A program made the translations under genes and the position numbers. Under the pieces are notes generated by a model that was not told where the DNA came from, did not search any database, and saw only the letters and a list, made by a program, of their open reading frames with translations. This document shows positions 9,786 to 19,451 of a stretch of 22,130 nucleotides of DNA, piece by piece (position 1 is the first letter of the stretch; every line of letters starts with the position of its first letter). Source of the DNA: Gamarada debralockiae (lineage: Eukaryota > Ascomycota > Leotiomycetes > Helotiales > Hyphodiscaceae); NCBI GenBank assembly GCA_002803225.1, contig NXFV01000239.1, positions 1 to 22,130 of the forward strand, in the 5' to 3' direction.

Positions 9786-10415
9786 CTAAAACCTAACACG
9801 ATGCAACATAACCTTCGCTCCTTCCGCCTTGGGCAAATTCTTGAATCCCTCGGATTTTGCCCCCTTCTCATTTGCTTCGATACTCTCCCATCCAACAATG
9901 ACCAGGAACGCGTTTCCTAGCTCCTCTCCGTCTTCATCTTCTGTGGCAGGTCCCGCGGCAACTCCCAGGCACCCGTCCGTGCTCTTAATAAATGCTACCA
10001 TGGGGTCCAAAGTGGAAGGTGTTGAGGATTCAGGAAGGGAGTAGAGTAATAATAGCTCAACGACTGATGAACATAGAAGACTTGGCCGGAGCTGGAACGA
10101 AAGTCAGTGCGTTGTTGGCGCAGTGGCGCTCATCTCTTGATGGATACTGTAGTATCGACTGCTACCCGCTCGGTACTACCTTTGGATGAATTGAGCGATT
10201 TAGGGGAAAACTAGACTAGCTCGGTTAGTTTCTCGCTAGGAGAATTTGGCCAAGTTGGGTTGGTTCACGGGAGTATATCTCCGGCTGGTCGAGAGCTTCG
10301 GCGATGTGGCCCCAATACAGATCAGTATTTCGTTCAGGGCCCGCAGTTTCTCGTTTATTGAGACGATAGGCTTCAGGTCTAAGAAGATGCGCTGGGTTAC
10401 TACGGAGGACGGCAT
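9786..10415 (-). pseudogene. Decayed ABM-domain (dimeric alpha-beta barrel) protein gene
   Basis: The last ~75 residues, read from 10010 to 9786, form a recognisable C-terminal ABM-like half with AFLVIVGWESIEANEK followed by SEGFKNL and a final MLHRVRF. In this family such proteins are small, often stress- or metabolism-linked, with two stacked ferredoxin-like domains. Upstream in the same frame is VVELLLLYSLPESSTPS, resembling the start of the second domain. The first domain seems present but broken: an ATG at 10415 opens MPSSVVTQRIFLDLKP, then a different frame gives LYWGHIAEALDQPEIYS, with stops between blocks and no splice sites joining them. I therefore infer at least two frameshifts. 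The gene converges on the xylosidase with a 130-base gap. A multi-intron gene I failed to resolve is the alternative. Confidence 0.55.
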
Positions 10416-11833
10416 GCTGTAATTGACGATCGAGCAGTGCTCGATGAATGACTAAAGTCTACAACTTAAGGGAAGTACAGTCTACTGAACGGTAAAATGC
10501 ATTACTTGTAATATTAAATTTTGTATTGAATACTAATCTTGCTTTTTTGCTCATCAGCGTGCAGCATGATTGGAAGAACCACCAAGAACTATCAGGTGAT
10601 CTTGAATGTCACTCGTGTAACGTGCCATAAGAGGAGGATATGGTTGCACAGTGCTCCACATATTACGTAAGATTTCATGAAATTTTTTTTGGTGGTAACT
10701 CAGATACTTAGGAAACTGGCAGCAGTGACTTTATATGGACTTCTCCAAAGTCTACAATTTTCAGCCTTCTGAGGTACAGCCTTGTACTTCGCCCCCCCTG
10801 CATGCGCCTGCCTCGGTAGTGCAAGGGCAGGAAAACGTCTCAACAACTTCCCGTCCTCGCTGCTTCAGGCCTCTTTCAAGTTACAACAACGACCACGGCA
10901 ACGTCCAGACCTCTGTCATCTCTCACAACACGGGAAAGATGTCTCAAATGAATGTAGTCCCGATGAGGATGGTTAGACTCTCCGAAAACCTCAAAGCTAT
11001 GACAGAGACGGCTCACCCTGCCTCAATCATTTGTTGGAGGTAGGTTGGTACGCCACATGGCACACGGGATCTTCGATAGTTGACCAACGGTATTTGGTCG
11101 CACCTTCTCTCTAAGGAAGCCTCTCCGGACATGAAAACGTGGACATGTCGCAGGATCGCCACTTCAGGCCCACTTCCCCACGTTTTCAGGGGCAGCTCCA
11201 GGGGGCATCCTCCGAACAATTATCGAGTTTGCATGAGTAGGCCTGATTGATATGCAGGCGTTGCGGCCTCTTCACACCGATGGCACAGTATTGGGATCGC
11301 TCACGGGGTTTGAACAAATGGGATCCCAGGTAGTGACAGCAGGAGGCCCAGAGGAAAGGTTTTGCTCATGTGTCAAGTGAGATATAAACGGGCGAGTGCA
11401 CATTTCTCGGCGAAGATACTGTTCCTGGATCGCTGTCAATTAGGCTGGCTTGCCGAAGTAGCAATGATGGGCGGCTTAGATGCTAATCTTTTCCCTACTT
11501 TCGAGGTGAAACATAATAGAGTCAAAGGGGCTGGATGTCTATTTGGACGTCAGGCGGTATGAACGATTGAGACTTCCGTCTGTCGATATGGTGGCGTGGA
11601 GTGCATGCTTGAGTATAAGTGGGCTTGCACCTCCGACTTACAGAATCTGGGGAAATTGACTCTGAGACTTGTCAGTCCCATATAATTCAAGCGCCCCACT
11701 ATCGTTGTGAGAATCCCTTTTCACTTCAAGTCCAAGAACCTTTCCGGATTCTAACATGATCACAGTTGTTCTACAAGAATCAATCATCGAGAACCGTATT
11801 GTATTAAAATTCACCGCCTAAGGTCCTGCCATC
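10416..11833. other. 1.4-kb gap without a recognisable gene
   Basis: Positions about 10490-10540 are AT-rich. The open frames at 10735-11043 (102 aa, starts at a true ATG after a TATA-like stretch), 11013-11219 minus and 11362-11562 have no recognisable domain and no neighbouring exons in phase, so I do not call them genes. An 11-base inverted repeat lies at 11132-11142 / 11178-11188. The last ~150 bases are the presumed promoter of the membrane-protein gene. Confidence 0.45.
11132..11188. repeat. 11-bp inverted repeat (possible hairpin)
   Basis: TGAAAACGTGG at 11132-11142 is perfectly complementary to CCACGTTTTCA at 11178-11188, with a 35-base loop. The loop side also contains a nested GACAT...ATGTC pair. 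No gene is attached to it. Confidence 0.5.
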
Positions 11834-13211
11834 ATGGCCAGCGACGTAGGAGACTTCAAGCTCGCCAGTACAGCTGCAGGTTTTACACTGGGCTTTGGCG
11901 TGCTCTGCGTTTGGAACGCAATTGAACAGACTCGGAGCGTTAGGTCACCTCTCAGAAGCGTGTATATTTACATGGTATGGGGTGAAATTGTTGCGAATCT
12001 CATCATAGGCATCCTTGCTTGGCTATTTCTGGATGGCACACTGAAGCCAGGGTAAGTTTAAGTTTAACATCTTCGATCTCTTTAGAACTAATTGCTCATC
12101 AATATCCAGGGTTCCGCTCTTCTTTGGCATTCTGTTCCTGTGGGTGTTCGAGGTTCAACTGCTCATGCAGATTATCATCAATCGGATTGCGATCGTTGCC
12201 GATGACTGGAGATTGATCAGGAGGATGAAGGTACGATGCTTGCTTCCTCGTTCAGGGGTGTCCGCTGACTTGGCATGTAGTGGGGTACAGCAGCAATAAT
12301 GTAAGTTCGTCAAAGACGCCCGTAGTTTCAAGAGACTGATGGTCCATCAAGCACCTGCATTAATATCGCAGTCTTCATCATCTGGATCCCAGCCCATCTT
12401 GTCCCACCACCAATTCCAGTGTGAGTCCAACCCCTTTTCTCGACAACATCACTTTGCTAAAGGATGATGGCAGCATGGTAATCATCAACAAGTACTGGGA
12501 CCGCACCTCAAAGTTCTTAATCATGTTCGTCGACGCCGGCCTAAATTATTTCTTCTTGCGAACAGTGAAGCAGCGACTTGTCAAATACCACGGACTCACC
12601 AAATACGCTCCTCTAGTCCGCTTCAACGCGCGACTGATGGTCTTATCCGTTGCCATGGACGTAAGCCCCCCTCCCCCATCTCCACTCTGCATATGGATTA
12701 AATACTAACGATGGAGTGACGGACTTAGTTAATGCTCATTTGCCTCATGTCCTTGAAAAACCAAGTAGTCTACATGCAATTCCATCCAGTCGCCTACATG
12801 GTAAAACTCAACATCGAGCTCTCCATGGCCTCCCTCATAACCAAACTAGCAAGAGGAACCGTCGAAGATCGCAATAACGAATTCATGGTTCAGTCTTCCT
12901 CGCACAATCATTCGCAACACCAGTCGCAGGCCTTGCGAAGCGGTGTGCATACCTCAGCTATCGGTAAACCAACTGCTTTGAGGAGTCTGGACAAAGATTT
13001 TAAGGGCATTAGGACGTTGAAGGAAGTGGATATTAGGGTGGAGGATATAGATATTGGGAGGCAGGAGAGGAGGAGTGTGAGTGGACAGAGTGGACGGAGT
13101 GATAGTGGGGTTGATGAGGGATTTGATGGGAGGAAGAGGGCGGAGAGGAGTGACGATGAGCTTCCGTTGCATCATCCAGGCGTGCCTGCCAAGGGGAGTG
13201 AGGGCTGGTGA
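11834..13211 (+). CDS. Conserved fungal seven-transmembrane protein, 365 aa, 6 exons
   Basis: Integral membrane protein of unknown function, of a type I recall as common in Pezizomycotina. Exons 11834-12051, 12110-12230, 12281-12300, 12352-12420, 12474-12660 and 12729-13211 give 1098 bases. Seven hydrophobic segments are visible: around AAGFTLGFGVLCVW, GEIVANLIIGILAWLFL, PLFFGILFLWVFEVQLLMQII, AIITCINIAVFIIWIP, FLIMFVDAGLNYFF, LMVLSVAMDLMLICLMSL and VVYMQFHPVAYMVKLNIELSM. The charged C-terminal tail of ~100 residues is rich in Ser, Arg, Asp and Glu and would be cytosolic. Seven helices plus a polar tail resemble a GPCR-like layout, but I see no GPCR family signature. Exon 3 is only 20 bases long. 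The splice before VIINKYWD is required, because reading through meets TGA. Confidence 0.85.
12281..12300 (+). other. 20-base microexon
   Basis: This exon (TGGGGTACAGCAGCAATAAT) lies between introns of 50 and 51 bases, with TAG before it and GTAAGT after it. It encodes WGTAAII and links the RRMK loop to TCINIAVF in phase. Skipping it would shift the frame and remove the start of TM4. Confidence 0.8.
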
Positions 13212-13542
13212 CGTCTTCTTCCTTGATTAACGCTTTTCCTTACATGTATCAATAATACTGTTGTCCTTTGCGGGATGGATCTGGATGAATAATGGGACCT
13301 GCGGGACGCGGGAGTACTTGATGATACCATGGCAACGTAGTTCGGGGCGGACTTTTCTTAACTGACACAACTGTTTCAAACACAAGAATTATTTGGAAAA
13401 TCTTTGCCCAGCAGGAATGTCTCGCAATCAATTCGATTTGATAAAGGATCGCAAAAACTTTCCATCAGCTCTATAGCCACCGCTCAGCTTCCGATGCCTT
13501 CATCTGCAAGACCGCTGATGTTATGACAACTGATTTTATGAT
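13212..13542. other. Convergent intergenic region
   Basis: Shared 3' region of two converging genes. No gene is supportable; a 60-codon minus frame at 13249-13431 has no recognisable feature. Confidence 0.5.
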
Positions 13543-14306
13543 TTACCAACGACCCTCGCGTTCCTCACGGCGCTCCTCACGGCGTTCCTCACGGCGTTCC
13601 TCACGGCGTTCCTCACGACGTTCCTCTCGGCTCTCATGGCGACCATATTGCCCATAGTGCTCATGAGGTCGGTATTGCTCAGGGTTGTATTCACTAGCAC
13701 CTTGGCCGTGAACGTAGTGCTCGTCATACTGTTCAAGATCTCAGTCAGCATCACTCCTGCTACAACCAAGCCAGACAATGAAGGCTCCCCAATCAATCTC
13801 AGTGACCATGTTTCGAGAGTCCAGTTGTGTACGTATATGGGTATGAAGGAACAACTCTAGGAGTACGAACCATGTGCTCAGCATTCTCCTTCGCCTCGTG
13901 CTTCGCGCGCTCCTTGTCAAACCAATCCTCGCCCTTTGTCTCAGCCAATTTATCGATCTCCGCGCCGGCGAATCCGGCGAGGAGCTCCTTTGCGAATTGG
14001 TGGGAGACCGGCTTGCCTGCAGTACCACATCAATTAGTCGTTGAACAATATTGGCCGGGTATGTTGGAGTGTAGGGAAAGAAGGTGAGGGGATGGAAAGA
14101 CGAACCTTCCTTGCGCTGATGATCCTCAAAAGCCTTGAACCCGGCGAACGCAGCTCCGCCAGCGAGCAGCTCATGAGAGAACTTGGCTTCGTGGGGCTGG
14201 CCGTAGACCTGCTTGTAAGCGTCGTGGCTGTCATCTTTGAGACGTGTTAGCTTTGAACGGCCGGGAGGACGGGGATGGATGGACTCTTACCCCAACCGAA
14301 AGGCAT
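13543..14306 (-). CDS. CipC-like / DUF3759 family protein, 158 aa, with Arg-Glu repeat tail
   Basis: Small soluble protein of the fungal CipC (concanamycin-induced protein C) type; the family's biochemical role is unknown, with reported links to stress, antibiotics and hyphal growth. Minus-strand exons 14306-14291, 14234-14106, 14016-13871 and 13728-13543 total 477 bases. The N-terminus reads MPFGWDDSHDAYKQVYG, then QPHEAKFSHELLAGGAAFAGFKAFEDH and FAKELLAGFAGAEIDKLAETKG, the two conserved helices of DUF3759, then a charged helix with DWFDKERAKHEAKENAEHM. Exon 1 is only 16 bases. Exon 4 adds a Tyr/His-rich stretch (YDEHYVHGQG, HEHYGQYGRHE) and a tail of repeated REER units, ending EGRW. The known CipC proteins I recall lack this tail. 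Intron 1 has a perfect GCTAAC branch site. Confidence 0.88.
13559..13630. repeat. 12-bp minisatellite, six units, in the CipC-like gene
   Basis: Plus strand: cgttcctcacgg repeated six times head to tail, with single-base differences in unit 2 (cgctcc), unit 5 (final a) and unit 6 (ctcgg). Unit length is a multiple of three, so each copy adds four residues (R-E-E-R register) without breaking the frame. Confidence 0.9.
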
Positions 14307-15513
14307 TTTAGCAGTTGAGATTGATTTGTGGTTGAAAATTGGATTAGTGTTGATTGTTTGGTTTCTCCCGAGAGCTTGGAGAGATGAAGTTGCGGTGTGA
14401 AGGTGTTGTGTTGACGGAGGAGGGGTCCGCCGATCGTTAAATACGAAGTTGCCAAGACCCCCTGTTGCGTCACCTAGCGGGGTGAATCATGCAGGATGGC
14501 GGGGTCATTTTTAGCTGTCTGAGCGGAGCTAGTGCCTTAAAACCCCTCAATGTCTCCTGCAATTGGCCTTATTTTATTGCGACTTCATGAGGTGGTTTCA
14601 TGCTTACACTTGCTGCTTCATAGCAGCTCCAATAAAATGAGATGTGCGCCAATGCATGATGCTTCCCTCCATTCCCTGGCGGCTCTGAGTTATCACACCC
14701 TCGTGGGACGAGCACAGCGGTCAATTGGAGGGCCAAGACGAGTCCCTGCGTGAGCCAAACATTCTTCGAACAGTAACAAACATCCCTATTTTACCTCATC
14801 TTCAGGGTTTTAGAATAGTCTCCCACAGTGAAACAGATAATGAAGTAGCAGCCAAAGGGTCACGAAGTTGGTTCAAAGGGGTTGAGAGAGAAGTTACACT
14901 AGTAACAAACTCTATAAAGCTTTTAGAGATGTGGAAGGAACCTTTCCAATTCAAAGACTCACAAGAATGAGAGATCAAAGATCGGGAGAAGAATGAGAAG
15001 GATGAGAAGCACGCTAAAGGGGAAGCAATGAAAGTGTAAAGTGACGGATGGCAGCGAGATTGATGCAGTCACTTGGATATTTCCTTTCTTGGTACGTCGC
15101 TGACACCTTGCTTTATTGTTGTCATTTTTTTCTTTCATCGTGAAATTCATTCTCATCGTCGAGGTCGTCGAGACAGGACTGGGACTCCATCAAATTTACC
15201 AATGAGCATCTGCATTTGCCACGAGGTCATCTGGATTTAAGGTCATTTTTCTTCGGCAGGAGTTCTTCGAGTTCTTTGAGTCTATTCTTTTGTGCTCTTT
15301 GCCAATGTTTTATTTCTCGCAATCTCCCATGATGTGTTGATTGGAAGGTTTCTCCCTTCATCTGCCACTAAATGCAAGAGATCGGCGGTAGCTACCCGTT
15401 TCCATTAGATTCATGAATACAGTGATAGCAACTTGGCAAGGCTAAGCCGTCGAAAATCGTTCAATGGGGTGGAAGAGGGAAGGAATGTTCGTAGGAACTC
15501 ATTTTAGGGAACT
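14307..15513. other. 1.2-kb gap without a recognisable gene
   Basis: The left part is the CipC-like promoter. The open frames at 14550-14753 and 14725-14970 overlap and have no recognisable domain. The sequence around 14800-14960 is purine-rich and continues open in one frame, but I cannot connect it to a start, introns or a family. Confidence 0.45.
14421..14547. promoter_or_regulatory. Candidate stress elements (STRE) and TATA-like box upstream of the CipC-like gene
   Basis: AGGGG at 14421-14425 (CCCCT on the gene's strand) and CCCCT at 14543-14547 match the yeast stress-response element. A TATTTAA on the minus strand (14443-14437) lies about 130 bases before the start. These fit a stress-induced small protein, but the words are short and uncertain. 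Confidence 0.3.
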
Positions 15514-16155
15514 ATGTTTCCTGAATACAGCAATTACGACATGGGGCCAATGTTGTGTGAACTTGAACCAAGCGACGAGCTCGTGCAAGTCAAGCTCGGC
15601 TCTGCTGCTCTTTGCGAATGGAAGGCAATTCAGTTGAGTTGCACGAACAACTTCGTCCAATTCCAAGAGGAGATACTACTAACATATATGTGTGCAGTCC
15701 TCCTGCGTCTCCCTACTGCGGTTTTATAATATTTTCCTTCTGGCTACCGAGGCTACGGCAACTGTAACCCGAATCCTGGCGTTACTCACAATATTGAAGT
15801 CACATACACTGGACTGGATGAGCCTATCGACCTTCCCATATTCACTGGGTTCAATGGCATTAGTACGGGGACGCAGTATCCTCCACTTGAAATAGCAGTG
15901 GCAAATCCCTCGCGAAAATACCTCCTTGCTTGAGCCAGCAATGAATTGCGTTTTCACCTTAACTTCACATATTTCCGCATTAATGCTGACGGCAGTTAGT
16001 CCGGAGGAGATCATCCAATGATACTGCCCCCTGGGCAATATGTGCCTTCCCTTCATACCTTGACTCTAAAGCAGCACTACTCAACAATACAATGCACTCA
16101 CGGAGCTCTCTTGTTCTGTAACACAACAAATACTTCTCACGCGAAAGCATTGTAA
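15514..16155 (+). pseudogene. Interrupted reading frame with three in-frame stops
   Basis: From ATG 15514 to TAA 16153-16155 one frame carries protein-like sequence, broken by TAA 15727, TGA 15931 and TAG 15997. The blocks between stops look coding: GYGNCNPNPGVTHNIEVTYTG, then LDEPIDLPIFTGFNGISTGTQYPP, then ASNELRFHLNFTYFRINADGS, then MILPPGQYVPSLHTL. All share frame 1 without indels, which chance would rarely give. The TAA and TAG stops could each come from one C-to-T change in CAA or CAG, and TGA from CGA. I do not recognise the family. Introns covering the stops are the alternative, but good donors and acceptors are lacking. Minus-strand frames over the same region look like shadows. Confidence 0.45.
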
Positions 16156-16250
16156 AATCGACCAATCTACAAATATACTTTCCCAATCCTGTTTAAGGAG
16201 TGAGTAATTCTAACGTACTATCAAGTCACCCACGCTAGGACCAATGATTG

Positions 16251-16517
16251 ATGGATCACCAAAGACGACACCATGAGCAGCACAATTTCTCCCGCCATGG
16301 ACACCGCCGTGTGTCTTTCTCTGTGGCACGACAAAATTTCCTCTACCAGTTCTACATCAAACCAGGAATTTCACTTCTCCTCGGCTTGATGTTTTCTGCC
16401 TTGCTGTTTATGATCATGGCTATCGGTCTCGTCAGAGACAGATCCCTCAGCTTCTTCGAAGGCGTAAATGTCGAAAGATACGAGCATGCATCCCTCAGCG
16501 GACGCAAAGAAGACTAG
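16251..16517 (+). CDS. Small hypothetical protein with one transmembrane helix, 88 aa
   Basis: Unrecognised. The ATG at 16251 opens a His/Arg-rich, basic N-terminus (about 20 residues), then one strong hydrophobic helix at residues ~39-61 (GISLLLGLMFSALLFMIMAIGL), then a polar tail ending GRKED. The positive-inside rule suggests a cytosolic N-terminus. The frame may really continue: a GTAAAT donor at 16466 can splice in phase to acceptors at 16551 (CTCTAG) or 16653 (GGGTAG), leading into the Trp-rich frame ending at 16905. In that case the last ~17 residues given here would be intronic. Confidence 0.45.
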   Translation: MDHQRRHHEQHNFSRHGHRRVSFSVARQNFLYQFYIKPGISLLLGLMFSALLFMIMAIGLVRDRSLSFFEGVNVERYEHASLSGRKED

Positions 16518-16553
16518 CCGCACACTCATCACATTCAAATAATGGCTCTAGCA

Positions 16554-16905
16554 AGATACTACATCGAGAAAGGGAAGGATTTGGAGAAGAGAGAGGAGCT
16601 GCAGGGGGATTCTGCTGGAGATTGCGAAGGACGGGGAGAAGATCGGATTGGGTAGAGAGGGTTTGGGACGAGAGAGCTTTCCGTGGTGGAGAGGCAGTTT
16701 TTGGGGGAAGTTCAAAGGTATTTTGAGGGGAGATAAGGAACCATTGAGATTCGAGGAGGAACAACTTGATTTCGTTTATCCGAGGTGGTGGGGTGATGAT
16801 GGTATGGAACTGCGCAAGACCTACCGCATTAACGGGCAGACAAGATTTTCATCGTTCCTGCCCTCTCATTTGTGGCTATTCCGGATGACCACTAGGTTTG
16901 TTTGA
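16554..16905 (+). CDS. Trp-rich open frame, possible second exon of the small membrane protein
   Basis: One open frame contains LLEIAKDGEKIGLG, then SFPWWRGSFWGKFKGILRGDKEPLRF, then FVYPRWWGDDGMELRKTYR. The spacing of Trp, Phe and charged residues looks like selected protein, not random purine-rich DNA. It has no good ATG of its own; the in-frame start would be TTG. It is in phase with splicing from GTAAAT at 16466, so I favour it as the downstream exon of the gene starting at 16251. The exact exon start is unresolved, and a competing frame (ATG 16542) also reads for 37 codons. Confidence 0.35.
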
Positions 16906-17164
16906 TACTCTCGGCCTCAATTGCTCTGCCAAATGGAATGTTGAAGGGCCATTCGTTTCGGAGAAGTTACCTGCGTCCCCCTACTCGCTGTCGCTAGGGC
17001 AGATCAAATGGTTCAACGTGTTAAATCCCAATTGATACAGTGGCTATGTAAAGTCGTCAGGGGAATTGAATTAAAATTTCGATTTTACCAAACGACCGCA
17101 AATCCCTATCAAAAGAAGTGACAAAATAGTGAAAGATTGTACATCGAAATGATCAAATGTCAAC

Positions 17165-18101
17165 CTAATCCGAATCATCATCCTCTTCTCCTCTTCCAAG
17201 CTTGCCATCAATAAATTCCGCCACAGCCTTCACGAAAACTTTGTTCATCGGTACGTAGTGACTGCCAGGATGATACAAGATCCGACCATTTCTGCATCGT
17301 TTCGCCAAATCCAAACTCTGAGATTCCTCAATCACAGGATCGAAACTGCCGACGACATGCAAAATAGAAGTTTTAATTTTCGGATAATAGTAAGGTTTGT
17401 ATGATGGGGACTTGAGCATGAATCCACTGTAGCAAACAGCGAAGCGAAGAGGTGGATGACCCCACTGTCAGATGTCAGCTGAAATCCTAATCACGTGAGA
17501 GAGGGGAAGGACTTACATTGTCAGAACGCCAACCCTCCACCCTTTTATTGCCCTCCAAAATCAAAACCAAAGTAGCACCCACAGTAGCGCCGCAAGAAAA
17601 CCCAATTGCGCCAATAAATGGACCATGCGCCTTCATAAACTCCAATGTGATAGCGACGGACTCATCGAGCCCTTGTATTTCCTCCGGGCATCTGATATCG
17701 CCCCTTCCCCAACCCCATGCACCGAGATCTTTTTCTGAGCTCACAATACCAACTTCTCCTTTATGATTGTGCAAGTCGACGGGTCCGCAACCGCGCGTGG
17801 CTTCCGCGCCTGTCAGGCGCAAGGGTGCGGTCAAGTAGAATAGCTCAACTCCACCTGGATATTCCGGAAGGAATCCGGGGAGAGGAGCTGGGGGAAAAAT
17901 ACTGTGTAGATGCTTTTCTAATGGGCGTGTTTTGGCGTAGAACTTTGGGCCAGATTCCGCATGTCCTGGTATCTTCGCAGTATAAGTATTTTCCATTCAA
18001 AAAAAGCAGGAAAGGGACTAACCGTGCAGCATCAAGATCTTCGCTTTCGTAAGCGCAGGAGGAGATCTAGGAGATTTGGAGCCTTCGATAGTGGCGGCCA
18101 T
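17165..18101 (-). CDS. FSH-family serine hydrolase (alpha/beta fold), 275 aa, 3 exons
   Basis: Esterase-like hydrolase of the FSH1/ovarian-cancer-gene-2 type; the natural substrate is unknown. Minus-strand exons 18101-18023, 17965-17517 and 17464-17165 give 828 bases with an intact frame. The family landmarks are complete: the KILMLHG strand with oxyanion-type HG (residues 21-27), RPLEKHL, the nucleophile elbow GFSCGA with Ser150, the strand ILHVVGSFDPV with Asp218, and YHPGSHYVP with His245. There is no signal peptide, so a cytosolic location is expected. The C-terminus is acidic (GEEDDDSD). The start is the only in-frame ATG before the first strand. FSH proteins occur both as housekeeping enzymes and in metabolite clusters; no cluster is evident here. 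Confidence 0.9.
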
Positions 18102-19451
18102 TGCAAAGATTGAGCTTCAGTTATTGAGGAGCTTGATTGCTGGTTTGTGCTGGCTGAGGATGGTTGTCTGGGAAATGACAGCCACTTTATGGAAATCATC
18201 TTTCTCTGCCAAACAGATGACTTCCAAAAAAATCATATCGTGATAGCATACTCTAAGCCGCTCCTTCGGCCGATAAGGATCTTAGGAATTTTCAAAGTAC
18301 TTTTTGATAGCAGACCGGCGGCACAGGCGAACGTTGGAAGAGGAGCTCCTTTGGGGAAACAACTCAGCCGCCAAATTTCGCTTGGCCAGCGACTAGGCGC
18401 AGCCATTGAGCAATCACGACAGCAGAAATCGTGTCTGACAGGCATAAATCCAGATCCCTTTGGGATGACTTTCTGAGCCCGCTGGGGGGATTCTGAATGG
18501 ACGATCCTGCAATGTAGGTTATGCGAAAATAGAAAATACGTGAATGTTACTAAATATGACACTGCAGCGACCTGCAATTCTTCAGCCTTCCACTATGTGG
18601 ACTGAGGACATGGAAGGATCCAATAAGGAGCCCTTTCGTATTTGAGTGCAACTTGATCTGACCTTCTTCGCATGATAAATCTGCCTCCTGTCTGTCATAG
18701 AGCTCTGACATTGTGATGCTCTGGAAAGTGCAGCGCGACCTTCAAGGAGAGTAGGTACGGACGTATCCGACCTTTCGATCAAGTATCGTAAGTGTTGAAA
18801 TCTCTTGGGTGATATGGAATTGTCATATCTGCGATCACGAGTGCCCCGATACTCAAATCGATCGACTACATTGAGGGTTGAAACGTTGTGCGATGGAGAT
18901 TAAAAGCTACAGGCAGTGGGGAGAATTTTTCAGGACTCTTCATGTCCGTGCGTCGGCCGAATGCCAGACCTCACCTGTCTCTATTTCGCAACAACTTCCT
19001 TCATCATTCGCGATGACCCCTCAGAACTTGCAATTTTTGTTCAATTCTCTGTTCTCGCGAACGGCGAAAGCGATTTAATGATCGGATTCTTGAGGTTCAA
19101 TGGAAGCACAGGGTCCTGTACAGAACGTAAACACCATCGTCGGCCAGAAGTGAAGATACAAGGAAAAATGAAACACAGTGGTCACAAATTCTTTATAGTT
19201 CTTCCTGATATTTCAGATTGCTCGCCCTCTTTATTTTCTTTCTGTTGCTTTAATAGTGATGTTTTTGTATCCCTTCTCGCTGTCGAAGGGAGCCGTCTCT
19301 TACGAGGCAGCAGTTCAGGCATGTCATCAACCCCGCGCCCCAACAGATTACTGCTCTAACCCTTCCTTCAGCCCTCTTTCAATGCTCTCATCATCTTCCA
19401 TCTCTCAATCCCAACATTCATATATGATCATCAGATAACCACGAATTTACG
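18102..19451. other. 1.35-kb gap without a recognisable gene
   Basis: The left edge is the promoter of the FSH gene. Open frames at 18147-18476, 18233-18577 minus and 18916-19359 (147 codons, no ATG start) show no recognisable domain, and I cannot support them. No RNA gene is evident. Confidence 0.45.

Noticed and set aside
10735..11043. 102-codon ORF with ATG and upstream TATA-like sequence
   Set aside because: No domain, signal, helix pattern or connecting exon is visible; composition is not distinct from the surroundings.
13559..13630. CRISPR-like array
   Set aside because: The 12-bp units are directly adjacent with no spacers and lie inside a coding exon; they are a minisatellite in a eukaryotic gene.
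15724..16056. Minus-strand 110-codon ORF
   Set aside because: The plus strand of the same stretch shows more protein-like blocks in a constant frame; the minus frame has no recognisable motif.
18916..19359. 147-codon frame in the gap after the FSH gene
   Set aside because: It lacks an ATG start at its beginning, has no recognisable motif and overlaps other open frames of similar length.
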